Positions 36,387 to 45,846 are shown, numbered from the stretch's first letter. The stretch is 64,000 nt of DNA from Phyllobacteriaceae bacterium (GCA_024742765.1 JANSXT010000002.1:1-64000), one strand, 5' to 3'. Program-made: numbers and translations. The notes: generated by a model from the sequence alone, not told the origin.

Positions 36387-37370
36387 TCAGACGGTGTTGA
36401 GATGGACGGGAGCAAGCGGTTCGAGCCGGTAGTCCTGACCGGAATCGAGCCCTATGACGGCGGAGACGGTGCGCACCTTGCGGGCGGCGCCGCGGCCTTC
36501 GATGAAAACGAGCACGTCGATGGCTTCGGCGATCAGCCGGCGCGGCACGGTCAGCACCGCCTCTTGAACAAGCTGTTCGAGCCGATAAAGCCCGCCGCGA
36601 TCGGAATTGGCATGCACCGTTGTGATCCCGCCGGGATGACCGGTGTTCCAGGCCTTGAGCATGTCGAGGGCCTCGGGACCGCGCACCTCACCGACGACGA
36701 TCCGGTCCGGCCGCAGGCGGAGCGTGGAACGAACGAGATCGGCGAGGCTTGCGACGCCGGGCTTCGTCCTGAGCGCGACGACGTCGTCGGCGGCGCATTG
36801 CAGTTCGCGCGTGTCTTCGAGGATGACGATGCGGTCGCCGGTCGGCGCAACCTCGGCCAGCAACGCGTTGACCAGGGTGGTCTTGCCGGAACCCGTCCCG
36901 CCGACCACGACGATGTTCTTGCGGTCAACGACGGCTTCGGACAGCACCCTGGCCTGGATCGGACCCATGATCTGGGCTGTCACATAGTCCGACAGGGTGT
37001 AGATCACGTCCGCCGGCTTGCGGATGGCAAAACAGGGCGCGGGCGCCACCGGTGGCAGCAGGCCCTCGAAGCGTTCGCCTGATTCCGGCAGTTCGGCGGA
37101 GACGATCGGTGCCGCGTCATGGACCTCGCCACGCTGATGGCTGGCAACCAGCCGGATGATCCGTTCGGCCTCGGCGGCGCTGATCGCATGGCCGGTCGGG
37201 CCGCGCCCGTCATCGGCGCGGTCGATCCAGAGCCGGCCGTCGGGATTGGCGAGAATGTCGGTGACCGACGGGTCCTCAAGCGCGGCTTCGATGAGCGGAC
37301 CGAAGGCGGTCAGCAGCATTTGGCGGCGCCGGGCACGGGCCTCGGCGACCAGCGGATGATCATCGCTCAT
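36387..37370 (-). CDS. trbB: Conjugal transfer ATPase TrbB (VirB11-like)
   Basis: A 327-aa secretion ATPase with Walker A VVGGTGSGKTTLVNAL, the Asp box ILEDTRELQ and the His box MLKAWNTGHPGGITTVHAN. ATG at 37370 has GAGGAGG eight bases upstream; a longer start at 37397 is possible but lacks such a site. It overlaps the stop of the acidic frame described at 37360-37536. Confidence 0.95.
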   Translation of the reverse strand: MSDDHPLVAEARARRRQMLLTAFGPLIEAALEDPSVTDILANPDGRLWIDRADDGRGPTGHAISAAEAERIIRLVASHQRGEVHDAAPIVSAELPESGERFEGLLPPVAPAPCFAIRKPADVIYTLSDYVTAQIMGPIQARVLSEAVVDRKNIVVVGGTGSGKTTLVNALLAEVAPTGDRIVILEDTRELQCAADDVVALRTKPGVASLADLVRSTLRLRPDRIVVGEVRGPEALDMLKAWNTGHPGGITTVHANSDRGGLYRLEQLVQEAVLTVPRRLIAEAIDVLVFIEGRGAARKVRTVSAVIGLDSGQDYRLEPLAPVHLNTV

Positions 37371-37536
37371 GGCCGGCCTCCTCTTCGAAGAGATCATCGT
37401 CCTCTACACCGAACCAGTCGGCATCGACCTCGTCGTCATCCTCGAAAATGACCGGACGCAGCGGCGGCAGATCCTTGTCTTCGGTGGGATCGGGTTTGGC
37501 GGATAATTCTGGTGGCGCTGACGGTGCGCGGTCCTG
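37360..37536 (-). other. Acidic 58-codon frame after an in-frame TAG of the CopG gene
   Basis: Directly after the TAG at 37537-37539 the same frame stays open for 58 codons to a TGA overlapping the trbB start. The translation is acidic and coding-like (PPLRPVIFEDDDEVDADWF; ends EEEAGHER). It contains no ATG, GTG or TTG, so it cannot start on its own in the usual way. Either the TAG is a recent nonsense mutation, or it is read through to give a 207-aa CopG protein, or the resemblance to coding sequence is chance. Confidence 0.55.
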
Positions 37537-37983
37537 CTAGCGATCCATTGTGAAACTGTCGGCTGCAAAGAGATCTGGCTTGGTGTCGGCGATCGTCTCC
37601 AGCACCTCGCTGAGCAGATTGCCGTCCTGGGCAAGCCTGCGTCCGACCTGTGCGACGAACATCTTGAAGCGCTCGCGGCCGAGCGCGTGGGCCGCAGCCT
37701 GATCGTTTGCCGGCAAGGGCGGCGTCACTGTCAGGAAATAGCGGATGAACAGCGCCAGCGTCTCGACGCCGATGCCGGTGTTGCGGTCGAGCCGGTCAAG
37801 GGATTTGCTCATCCGGTCGAGACGCCGGATCAGCGCCGCGGTCTGAGTGTCCGGTTCGGGATTGAAGAATCGATCCAGCGCCGCATTGACGATCGCCGAC
37901 TTGTTGGCGCCGGGGCGCTTGGCGATCAGCGCCAGCTGGTCGGCGATAGGATCCTCGAGATAGACATTGATGCGCGGCTTCAT
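37537..37983 (-). CDS. CopG-family ribbon-helix-helix protein
   Basis: A 148-aa protein whose first 45 residues are a ribbon-helix-helix domain (RINVYLEDPIADQLALIAK, then KSAIVNAALDRFF). The rest is helical, with LFIRYFLTVTPPLP, as in CopG proteins always found between traG and trbB in these elements. It may regulate the trb operon or assist relaxosome formation. It ends at TAG, with a further open acidic frame beyond. It is five bases downstream of traG. Confidence 0.87.
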   Translation of the reverse strand: MKPRINVYLEDPIADQLALIAKRPGANKSAIVNAALDRFFNPEPDTQTAALIRRLDRMSKSLDRLDRNTGIGVETLALFIRYFLTVTPPLPANDQAAAHALGRERFKMFVAQVGRRLAQDGNLLSEVLETIADTKPDLFAADSFTMDR

Positions 37984-37987
37984 CGGC

Positions 37988-40060
37988 TCAGAACTCCGGC
38001 ATCAGGTCGGGCTTGCGACCGCCCGCGCTTTCGCTTGGGCTATTGATGGCGTGGGCACGCTGGACCACACGGGTCTGCGCGCGGGCCTGGTCCTTCGACC
38101 GGCTCAGCGCATCGGCCTTGTCCGTTCCGCCCCCGAAATCGTCGTCCAGAAGCGCGATATCGGCGGCCGGGTTCGGTTCAGGAGGCGTCCGGTCGTGATC
38201 GAAGAGCTGCGGCTCACGCTTGAGACCGCCTTCGTCGCCGGCAGTCTCGGCCAGATGATCGGCGATCACCTGATGTTGCAGCTTGCGGCTGACGCGTTTG
38301 CGTGTGCGCTGCCAGTCATCGGTGCGCGCCGTTGGTGCGTCCGGATAGGCGCCGTCATGATCGAGCAGTGGCGCCGGCAGGCAGCGTGTGGTGAAGTTGG
38401 CATCCTCATAGTAGCGCAGTTTTTTGGCCCGGATCGGTTTGTGGCCGGCGAGCATCACCAGCGCGTCCGTGTCGGCGAGCTGCATGACCTCGCCCGGCGT
38501 CAGAAGCGGCCGCGCCGTCTCCTGGCGCGAGACCATCACATGGGCGAGCCAGGGCGCCAGGCGATGGCCGGCATAGTTCTTCTGCGAGCGCAGTTCGGTC
38601 GCCGTTCCCAAAGCATCGGAAATACGCTTGGCCGTCCGGTCGTCATTGGTGGCAAAGGCGACACGGACATGGGCGTTGTCGAGGATCGCATTGTTCGGCC
38701 CGTAGGCCTTGTCGATCTGGTTGAGCGATTGGGCGATCAGGAAGGCGCGGATGCCGTAGCCGGCCATGAAGGCCATCGCCGTCTCGAAAAAGTCGAGCCG
38801 GCCCAGCGCCGGAAACTCGTCCAGCATCATCAGCAGTGGATGATCGTGCACACCATCGCCCTTCGCCGAGGGCAACGTCTCGGTCAGGCGCCGGCCGATC
38901 TGGTTGAGGATCAGCCGGATCAGCGGCTTGGTCCGCGAGATGTCGGACGGCGGCACGACCAGATAGAGCGAAACCGGCCGGTCCGCGTGCTTCAGATCGG
39001 CGATGCGCCAGTCGCACTGTGATGTGGTCTCGGCGATGATCGGATCGCGATAGATCTCAAGGAACGACATCGCTGTCGAGACGACGCCCGAAAGTTCGTT
39101 CTCGGACTTGTTGAGCATCTCGCGGGCGATCGAGGCGATCTCGGGATGGACCCTCGGCTCCTCGCGCGTGCCCAGATGATTGGTCGTCAGCATGACCCGC
39201 AGCGTTGCTTCGATCGTGCGCCTGGGGTTTGCCAGAAACGTCGCCACATGCGACAGCGACTTGTCCTCTTCCGCATAGAGCACATGCAGGATCGCCCCGG
39301 TCAGCAGTGAATGGCCGGTCTTCTCCCAGTGATTGCGCTTCTCGAGCGCGCCTTCCGGATCGACGAGAATATCGGCGATGTTCTGAACATCGCGCATCTC
39401 ATGCGGGCCCTTGCGGACCTCCAGCAGCGGATTGTACTTCGCCGAGCGCGGATCTGTCGGGTTGAACAGCAGGCAATGAGAAAAGCGCGACCGCCAGCCC
39501 GCCGTGATCTGCCAGTTCTCGCCCTTGATGTCGTGGACGACCGCCGAGCCGGTCCAGCTCAGAAGCGTCGGGACGACAAGCCCCACGCCCTTGCCCGATC
39601 GGGTCGGCGCGAAGGCCAGCACATGCTCCGGCCCGTCATGGCGCAGATAGCTCTTGTCCGTGCGTCCCAAAAACACGCCCGCGTCGCCGAGCAGGCCCGA
39701 TCGGGTGACATCGCGGTCGCCCGCCCATTGCGCCGAGCCGTAGGTCGTGACGGTCTTGGACTGCCGCGCTCGCCACAGCGAACCGACGACTGCCGTCGCC
39801 GTTCCCAGCACACCGCCACCAGCCGCCAGCATACCCGCATCGCGGAAGACCTCCGGCGCGTAGCTCTCATAGGCGTACCACCATTCGAACAGCCGCCACG
39901 GCGCGTAGACCGGTGTGCCGAGGAACGACGCGAACGGTTCGCCCAGACCGGTCTGATAACCCAGCCGGTGCGCCGCCCACTGGGTCGACGCCCACAATGT
40001 TCCGGTGATCGTTCCGGTCACGACGGCCGCCTGGCCGATCAGAAGCGTGGTGGGTTGCAT
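37988..40060 (-). CDS. traG: Type IV coupling protein TraG (VirD4-like)
   Basis: A 690-aa coupling ATPase with N-terminal membrane segments, Walker A APTRSGKGVGLVVPTLLSW and Walker B LLMMLDEFPALG. It delivers the relaxosome to the Trb channel. It heads the minus-strand transfer operon. The relaxase gene that commonly accompanies it is not found upstream; the next 440 bp carry no gene and then an unrelated catabolic operon begins. Confidence 0.95.
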   Translation of the reverse strand: MQPTTLLIGQAAVVTGTITGTLWASTQWAAHRLGYQTGLGEPFASFLGTPVYAPWRLFEWWYAYESYAPEVFRDAGMLAAGGGVLGTATAVVGSLWRARQSKTVTTYGSAQWAGDRDVTRSGLLGDAGVFLGRTDKSYLRHDGPEHVLAFAPTRSGKGVGLVVPTLLSWTGSAVVHDIKGENWQITAGWRSRFSHCLLFNPTDPRSAKYNPLLEVRKGPHEMRDVQNIADILVDPEGALEKRNHWEKTGHSLLTGAILHVLYAEEDKSLSHVATFLANPRRTIEATLRVMLTTNHLGTREEPRVHPEIASIAREMLNKSENELSGVVSTAMSFLEIYRDPIIAETTSQCDWRIADLKHADRPVSLYLVVPPSDISRTKPLIRLILNQIGRRLTETLPSAKGDGVHDHPLLMMLDEFPALGRLDFFETAMAFMAGYGIRAFLIAQSLNQIDKAYGPNNAILDNAHVRVAFATNDDRTAKRISDALGTATELRSQKNYAGHRLAPWLAHVMVSRQETARPLLTPGEVMQLADTDALVMLAGHKPIRAKKLRYYEDANFTTRCLPAPLLDHDGAYPDAPTARTDDWQRTRKRVSRKLQHQVIADHLAETAGDEGGLKREPQLFDHDRTPPEPNPAADIALLDDDFGGGTDKADALSRSKDQARAQTRVVQRAHAINSPSESAGGRKPDLMPEF

Positions 40061-40503
40061 GGTCTCCGAGCCGGGTTCGAGTGTTCGAATTCGGCGTCAG
40101 GAGACAAAGGAGGGAGGATTCGTTCAAGTGAACGCGGAGATCAGTTTGTTTAATCTTATGCAGCTAGTTCCTTCCAGCGGTATGGGAATCAACTAGCCGG
40201 TAAGAGGGTCCAATTCATCACAAAGTGTTACGGTCTGTTGCGAGGCAGAGGTCGATTTTGGCCCATCACCCCACGCTAAGGTCGCCGCGAGTAGGCGCTT
40301 ATGTTTCAGGGGTTCAGCACCAAAAAGTCAATTGGCGACCAAGCGCTGTTTGCTCATGGATTGGTAACAGTACTGAACGCTACCAAAAAAGACCACGCGT
40401 GGCCGCCAAGGTGCACTGAACAGCCCGGCGGTCTCCTGATGGACACCGCCGGGCGTAGTCCGCCCAGGGAGGAGACGGACGGAAAACGGACTGCGGCTAC
40501 CGC
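40061..40503. other. Junction between traG and the dhaKL operon
   Basis: No gene was recognised. It includes the traG promoter side and a stem-loop after dhaL. The change from transfer genes to a catabolic cassette happens here. Confidence 0.5.
40423..40454 (-). terminator. Stem-loop downstream of dhaL
   Basis: GCCCGGCGGT (40423-40432) pairs perfectly with ACCGCCGGGC (40445-40454) across a 12-base loop. It lies 50 bp past the dhaL stop and has no T run after it on the minus strand. It probably ends the dhaKL transcript. Confidence 0.5.
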
Positions 40504-41109
40504 TCAAATCGCTTCCAAAGCCAATGCAAGCGCCTTCATGCCCGGATCATCGTTGCCGACACTCCGGTCGCCCGCAATACGGGCGCGTCCCATTCGCGAT
40601 GGGCTCTGACGATAGACTGATAGAGCCTCCCCCATCGCTGCCCTGCTGACCACGGCAGGATCGGAACCTTCGTCGGCGTTGCGCAGAGCTTCCGCAATGG
40701 CTGCCAATCCATCCAAAACTGTCTTGTCGCCAAGTTCGGCGCCGCCGCGAACACTCATTTCGGCGACGGCTTCGTCAATCAGAAACGGGATGGATTCCTG
40801 CTCAAGGACCGGCTTGCCCGTCATATGGCTCGCGGTTTTGAGAAGACCGAACATGACCAGCGCGCTGAAGCTCGATCCCGACGTTGCAGCCAATGTCCTG
40901 GCAAGTTCGTTCAGAAACGAACCGATATCCGGGTATTTTCGATCCAGCATCGGGATTGCTGCGCACGACACGGCGGAGAGTGTCGATCCCAGATCGCCGT
41001 CTCCAAGTTCTGCGTCAAGAGCGTTCAGCTCATCAGTCCGCAATTGCATCTGAGCGCAAATTCGGCCGACCGTCTCAGCCAGCTTGGTCACAGACATCGC
41101 CGCCGGCAT
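40504..41109 (-). CDS. dhaL: Dihydroxyacetone kinase-type L subunit (DhaL)
   Basis: A 201-aa nucleotide-binding subunit with the Mg-ATP motif ELGDGDLGST, a central SSFSALVMFGLL segment and RGGAELGDKTVLD, all DhaL features. The start at 41109 overlaps the dhaK stop (TGATG); an upstream ATG at 41124 is also possible. With DhaK it phosphorylates a short ketose or hydroxy-ketone. No DhaM phosphotransfer subunit is near, so ATP may be used directly, or phosphate comes from a DhaM elsewhere. Confidence 0.9.
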   Translation of the reverse strand: MPAAMSVTKLAETVGRICAQMQLRTDELNALDAELGDGDLGSTLSAVSCAAIPMLDRKYPDIGSFLNELARTLAATSGSSFSALVMFGLLKTASHMTGKPVLEQESIPFLIDEAVAEMSVRGGAELGDKTVLDGLAAIAEALRNADEGSDPAVVSRAAMGEALSVYRQSPSRMGRARIAGDRSVGNDDPGMKALALALEAI

Positions 41110-42110
41110 CACTTGCATCCCCAAGCGGGGCAGAAGGCCGGTGCTCCGAGAAGTTCTCTGCGCTCTTTGTCCAGTCTCATGACGGTGACCGATGCACCGG
41201 ACATCTCCATCGACGTCGCATAGTGCCCGACGCGTGGCATGACGATCGTTAGGTTCATCTCAGTCAGGAGCTGTGAAACGCGACGGTAGATGATGAACAA
41301 CTCATCAAGGGGGGTCGCGCCGAGGCTGTTGCACAAAATCGTCACCTCATCGCCGCTCGATAGCGGCATGTCATCGGTCAGGCGTTGCAGCATTTCCTTC
41401 GCCAGATCATCTGCGGAGCGCATATCGCCGCGCCAGACACCCTGCTCGCCGTGAATACCCATTCCCATCTCGATCATGTTCTCGGGCAGGTCGAAACTTG
41501 GGCAACCGGTGTGCGGCAGCACACAGGCGTCAAGTGCGACGCCAATCGAGCGCATGTTGTCGATGGCGCCTTGTGTCAGGCGTTTGACTTCGGCCAATGG
41601 ATGGCCGGCTTCAGCCGCCGCGCCGGCGATCTTGAAGGCCAGAACAATGCCCGCGACCCCACGTCGCTTGCCCGCCTGGTTTGCGCTCGCGCTCGCCACA
41701 TCGTCGTTTACGATCACAATTTCCGCGTCTTTTTGCGAGGCTCGAGCCAACTCCGTTTGCATCTCAAACGTCATGCGGTCGCCGCCATAGTTGCCGATGA
41801 CGGATAGAACACCCGCGCCGAAATCGGCGGCACTTAGTGCTGCGGCAACGTCGTCAGCGGCCGGACCGGCAAAGACGTCACCGACGGCACAACTATCGAG
41901 CAATCCCTTTCCGACATAGCCGGCAAACAATGGCAGGTGGCCAAAGCCGCCACCGCTTGCCACACCGACCTTTCCGGCTTGCTTGGCGACGGAGCGTTCG
42001 ACGACACGCCTCGACCGTTCAGCCAACCGATGAACATCCGGATAGGCGGCAATCATTCCCTCTAGCGACTGGGTCACATAGTCTGCAGGATCGTTGATCA
42101 GTTTTTTCAT
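41109..42110 (-). CDS. dhaK: Dihydroxyacetone kinase-type K subunit (DhaK)
   Basis: A 333-aa substrate-binding subunit. The His that binds substrate covalently lies in GMGIHGE, and the N-terminal pocket has SGGGFGHLPLF (GGGSGHEPAH in classical DhaK) and NYGGDRMTFE, so His and Asp are kept while flanking pocket residues differ. Related kinases phosphorylate tetruloses, so dihydroxyacetone is not certain. ATG at 42110 is used; TTG at 42116 adds two residues. It lies between the FAD oxidoreductase and dhaL. Confidence 0.9.
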   Translation of the reverse strand: MKKLINDPADYVTQSLEGMIAAYPDVHRLAERSRRVVERSVAKQAGKVGVASGGGFGHLPLFAGYVGKGLLDSCAVGDVFAGPAADDVAAALSAADFGAGVLSVIGNYGGDRMTFEMQTELARASQKDAEIVIVNDDVASASANQAGKRRGVAGIVLAFKIAGAAAEAGHPLAEVKRLTQGAIDNMRSIGVALDACVLPHTGCPSFDLPENMIEMGMGIHGEQGVWRGDMRSADDLAKEMLQRLTDDMPLSSGDEVTILCNSLGATPLDELFIIYRRVSQLLTEMNLTIVMPRVGHYATSMEMSGASVTVMRLDKERRELLGAPAFCPAWGCK

Positions 42111-42120
42111 AGACAACTCC

Positions 42121-43491
42121 TCACAGCCCCGTTGTCGGCTGCGGTCTCGTGCCGTCGCTGAACCGGGCCAACCGAAATGGCGTTGGATCGACGACGGGTT
42201 TTTGATTGGTGACCAGATCTGCCATCAGTTGACCTGCACCGGGGCCGATACCGAACCCGTGACCCGAAAACCCCGTTGCAACAAAGAGGCCGGGGCACTG
42301 ATGGACCGGTGAGATGACCGGCAGCGCGTCCGGCGTGGCGTCGATCAGCCCGGCCCAACGGTTGGTCTCATTTGCCGATTCGAATGCGGGGAACGCCGCC
42401 TTGAGGTGCTCGAGTGCCCTGGAAAGGCTCGACCGGCTGGGCTCCGGGTTGAGGATGCGCAGGCGCTCGAACGGCGTGATGTCACTGAGGCTCCACCGGC
42501 TGCTACGAAACAGTTCGTTGAAGAACCTGCGACCAAACCGCAGCTTCACGTGCCCCCACTCGATCTTCAGGATTGGAAGAAAGTCCGGTAGATAACGAAA
42601 GCTGTCCGGAACAATGTCGGCATGATTCTCCAAGCCGTTTGCGACCGTGTATCCACCATCGGTTCTTTGGCGAAACGCAAAGCCATGTCCCCAAGCAGCA
42701 CTGGTCGGCGCGCCTTGGACGCCATCGACGCGTGTGACGGACGCGCGCACCGTCAATTGCGGCAGTCGAACATCGAGGCTTCGGCAGAACAGGCCGCTCC
42801 AAGCTCCCCCGGCCAACACAGCCGCAGAGCAACGAATCGGCCCATGCTCGGTGATGACGGCCGACAGCTTGCCAGCCGAGTGCTCAAGCCCGCGAACCGC
42901 GCAGTTGGTTATGATGGCAGCGCCAGCCCGCTGTGCCAATTTTGCCAGCGCTGTTGTTGCTTTTTGCGGCTCGGCGCGCCCGTCGCTCTCCGTGTAGAGC
43001 GCCCCGGCCCAGGACCCATTTAAACCGGGCATGACGCCCTCAAGCTCGCCGCGCGCGAGAAACCGGGAATCGAGACCATAGTCCGACACGGAGTTCAGCC
43101 AACGCTGCCGGTTTTCCAGTTCATTGCCCGACTTGCACAGGTACACGATACCTTTTCGGCGGTAGCCGGTATCGACGTCCGGTGTGCGACTGACGTTTTG
43201 CCAAACATGCTCGCTCTCGATCATCAAGGGCAACTCCCGCGGGTCACGGCCCATCTTCCGAACCCAACCCCAGTTGCGGCCCGACTGTTCGCCTCCGAGA
43301 ACCCCCTTCTCACACAAGACGGTCGATACGCCCCTTTGAGCCAGCGCCAACGCCGCGCTCACGCCCACTATGCCGCCTCCGATGACGACGACATCGGCGG
43401 TTTCAGCAATGCTGTTGCGAGTTTCGAAAGGATCGGGATGTAGCCATCCGCCGGTTTTTTGTGGGGAGCGGCTGTCACCGGGCGCAAGCAT
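42121..43491 (-). CDS. FAD-dependent oxidoreductase of the DAO/DadA family
   Basis: A 456-aa flavoprotein with the FAD Rossmann site VVVIGGGIVGVSAALALAQRG (in parts) and the DAO-family C terminus with GLFVATGFSGHGFGIGPGAG. Members oxidise amines, imino acids or glycerol-phosphate-like alcohols. An N-terminal extension of about 30 residues precedes the FAD site. Its stop lies ten bases before dhaK. It may convert an imported amine or alcohol to the ketone that DhaKL phosphorylates. Confidence 0.9.
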   Translation of the reverse strand: MLAPGDSRSPQKTGGWLHPDPFETRNSIAETADVVVIGGGIVGVSAALALAQRGVSTVLCEKGVLGGEQSGRNWGWVRKMGRDPRELPLMIESEHVWQNVSRTPDVDTGYRRKGIVYLCKSGNELENRQRWLNSVSDYGLDSRFLARGELEGVMPGLNGSWAGALYTESDGRAEPQKATTALAKLAQRAGAAIITNCAVRGLEHSAGKLSAVITEHGPIRCSAAVLAGGAWSGLFCRSLDVRLPQLTVRASVTRVDGVQGAPTSAAWGHGFAFRQRTDGGYTVANGLENHADIVPDSFRYLPDFLPILKIEWGHVKLRFGRRFFNELFRSSRWSLSDITPFERLRILNPEPSRSSLSRALEHLKAAFPAFESANETNRWAGLIDATPDALPVISPVHQCPGLFVATGFSGHGFGIGPGAGQLMADLVTNQKPVVDPTPFRLARFSDGTRPQPTTGL

Positions 43492-43499
43492 GTTTTGGG

Positions 43500-44261
43500 C
43501 TACTCCCGAGCGTCCACAAACCAGTTCGAGCCGCTCGAATCGGCCTTTGGCAGTTCACCGCTGATGAAGCGCCCGATAAGCCCCATGTAGAAGCTCAGAT
43601 GGTTGCGTTCGACGTAGGCCACCGCCTGTGTGTCGCCCAACTCCATTGCACGGATCAGGTCTCGGAGCTCCGCACACAATGCCTCCACCTGATCGTCCCA
43701 CATGACGTCGACCATTTGGAACCAGACGCGCCCAGTCTGGTAGTAGAACTGGTCATACATGTCGCGCAGGGCCGTGTTGCCGATCAGCGATGCGATGATC
43801 TTCTGCCGCTCGTGGTTTATGCGCCAAAACTCCCCGGTGTCTCTCGACCCCTTGAGCTGCGCCGCCCTGTTCAGCAGCTGTTCCATGCCCGAACGGTGGA
43901 AATCTGAACACGGCTTCGGTGAGAGTTGCGCGATAAGTTCGGCGAGCTTCAGCCGGAGTTCGTACACGTCTTTCATCTGAACGAAATCGAAGCCCGTTAC
44001 GATAGTGCCGACGCCATTCCTGGTCTCGACCAACCCATCGATTTCCAGCTTCTGAAACACCTGCCGAATGGGTGTGCGGCTCACGCCGAATTCTTCCGCC
44101 AGCTCCGCTTCACGAAGCACGTCTCCGGGCGGGTATCGAAGGAGGCAGATTCTCTCGCGGATCTCCTCGTAGATCGATTTCGACAGGCTTCCGCCCTGTT
44201 TTCGAACCGATCTTTGCCGCTTGGTATGGGTAAGTTCCGTCTGACCCGACATTAAGACCAC
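43500..44261 (-). CDS. GntR-family regulator, FCD type
   Basis: A 253-aa protein with an N-terminal winged helix-turn-helix (AELAEEFGVSRTPIRQVFQKLEIDGLV) seen in pieces and an all-helical FCD effector domain. It is first in the minus-strand operon with the FAD oxidoreductase, dhaK and dhaL, and diverges from the transporter operon. TGTATACA palindromes in the intergenic region match the TNGTATACNA type of FCD-GntR sites, so it probably controls both directions. Confidence 0.92.
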   Translation of the reverse strand: MVLMSGQTELTHTKRQRSVRKQGGSLSKSIYEEIRERICLLRYPPGDVLREAELAEEFGVSRTPIRQVFQKLEIDGLVETRNGVGTIVTGFDFVQMKDVYELRLKLAELIAQLSPKPCSDFHRSGMEQLLNRAAQLKGSRDTGEFWRINHERQKIIASLIGNTALRDMYDQFYYQTGRVWFQMVDVMWDDQVEALCAELRDLIRAMELGDTQAVAYVERNHLSFYMGLIGRFISGELPKADSSGSNWFVDARE

Positions 44262-44730
44262 CTATCTGCATACATCTGACGTACCCACTTGCGAACTCGA
44301 AGCCGATTCAAGTGTCTGCGCCGGGAAACTCGATCCGCATATCGGCAAAAAACCGGCCTGACCGTGTTTCATCGGTCATCATTGGATAGCCAACTTTCGA
44401 AAGGTTGGCAATAGCTGTATACACAATGCCAAAAAGAAAATTTTTCTGTGTTAAAACAATAATTTAAAATCACTTCTGCTACTTGCATCGCTCTGGTATG
44501 GCGGGGCCATGATTGGTTGGAGCGGGTCATTTGGTTGGCGAAGACCTCTCGCGCGTCAACTTAAATAACTGAAAAATATGAATATATATGTCTCTTGCAG
44601 CTTGTGCGATTCAATCGGCTTGGCACCCAACGTACGTCAGCTTGACAGGTGTATACAGATTGGCTAGGCAGATGGTGAGATCGGCGATATCGCCAAGTGG
44701 TACGCGTTTTGGGAGGGGCCGAGGATCTTG
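44262..44730. promoter_or_regulatory. Divergent regulatory region with TGTATACA palindromes
   Basis: This 469-bp gene-free stretch is noticeably AT-rich around 44405-44600. TGTATACA occurs at 44416-44423 and 44650-44657, and a one-mismatch TGCATACA at 44267-44274 close to the gntR start. The second full site overlaps a TTGACA -35 box at 44642-44647. A purine-rich ribosome site (GGGAGGGG, GAGG) precedes the ATG at 44731. Confidence 0.65.
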
Positions 44731-45846
44731 ATGGGTTCGAGTGACGTAGCGGTTCGGTTTGAGGACGTAAGCAAGACGTACGACGGCGTGTCGTTGGTGG
44801 TTGATCAACTCTCGCTTGATATCCGCGAAGGCGAGTTTCTGACCCTTCTTGGGCCGTCCGGCTCCGGCAAAACAACTTGCCTGATGATGCTCGCGGGCTT
44901 TGAAGTTCCCACGAGTGGTGACATCCATTTGCGCGGGCAATCCCTTCGAACCGTGTCGCCTTACGAACGCAACATCGGCATGGTCTTCCAGAATTACGCG
45001 CTGTTTCCGCACATGACCGTTGCGGAGAACTTGGCCTTTCCTCTCGAAGCCCGTGGCATTGCAAGAAGCGAAGTCGGTCAGCGGATCGAAAAATCCTTGG
45101 ACATGGTCAAGCTCGGTGGCCTTGGCGACCGGCGTCCAATGCAACTCTCCGGCGGGCAACAGCAGCGTGTCGCAGTCGCAAGGGCGTTGGTCTACGAGCC
45201 TACGCTCGTACTCATGGACGAGCCGCTCGGCGCACTGGACAAGCAACTGCGCGAGCAGATGCAGTTGGAGTTACGGCACCTTCATGAATCGATTGGCGTG
45301 ACGATCATCTATGTCACCCATGACCAGGGCGAAGCACTCACGATGTCCGATCGGATCGCTGTTTTCAATGACGGCAAGATCCGGCAAATCGCCCCGCCCG
45401 AAGACCTTTATGAAAAACCGGAGAACGCTTTCGTTGCCGAGTTCATCGGTGAGAACAACCGGTTTTCGGGAACGGTTCGTTACATCAACGGAGCGTTATG
45501 CAAGGTCGAGGTGGATGGTGGTGCCACCATTGATGCGCTGCCGATCAACATCGGCGAGATCGGCTCGAGGACAAGCGTTTCCCTCCGCCCAGAAGCAGTT
45601 CTCGTCAACCCTGCCGATGATCGTGTCGAGAACCGGTTCTCCGCCGAGATCAAGGAGCGGATCTACCACGGCGATCACATCAGACTGCGCGTCGAGGTTT
45701 TCGGAAACGACGACTTCATCGTCAAAGTCCCCCGTAGTCACACGCCCGGCAGTCTGGAAGTCGGCCAGACATGCACGATCGGCTGGCGCAGTGCTGAATG
45801 TCGGGCACTCGATGTCCCAACCATTCAGCAAACCACCACCAATTGA
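44731..45846 (+). CDS. Polyamine-type ABC transporter ATP-binding protein (PotA family)
   Basis: A 371-aa ATPase with Walker A GPSGSGKTTCLMML, signature LSGGQQQRVA, Walker B LVLMDEPLGALD and a C-terminal TOBE domain (about residues 285-360). This layout is that of PotA and related polyamine/opine/iron importers. ATG at 44731 is preferred over TTG at 44728. It is the first gene of a plus-strand operon reaching about 51062. Confidence 0.93.
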   Translation: MGSSDVAVRFEDVSKTYDGVSLVVDQLSLDIREGEFLTLLGPSGSGKTTCLMMLAGFEVPTSGDIHLRGQSLRTVSPYERNIGMVFQNYALFPHMTVAENLAFPLEARGIARSEVGQRIEKSLDMVKLGGLGDRRPMQLSGGQQQRVAVARALVYEPTLVLMDEPLGALDKQLREQMQLELRHLHESIGVTIIYVTHDQGEALTMSDRIAVFNDGKIRQIAPPEDLYEKPENAFVAEFIGENNRFSGTVRYINGALCKVEVDGGATIDALPINIGEIGSRTSVSLRPEAVLVNPADDRVENRFSAEIKERIYHGDHIRLRVEVFGNDDFIVKVPRSHTPGSLEVGQTCTIGWRSAECRALDVPTIQQTTTN

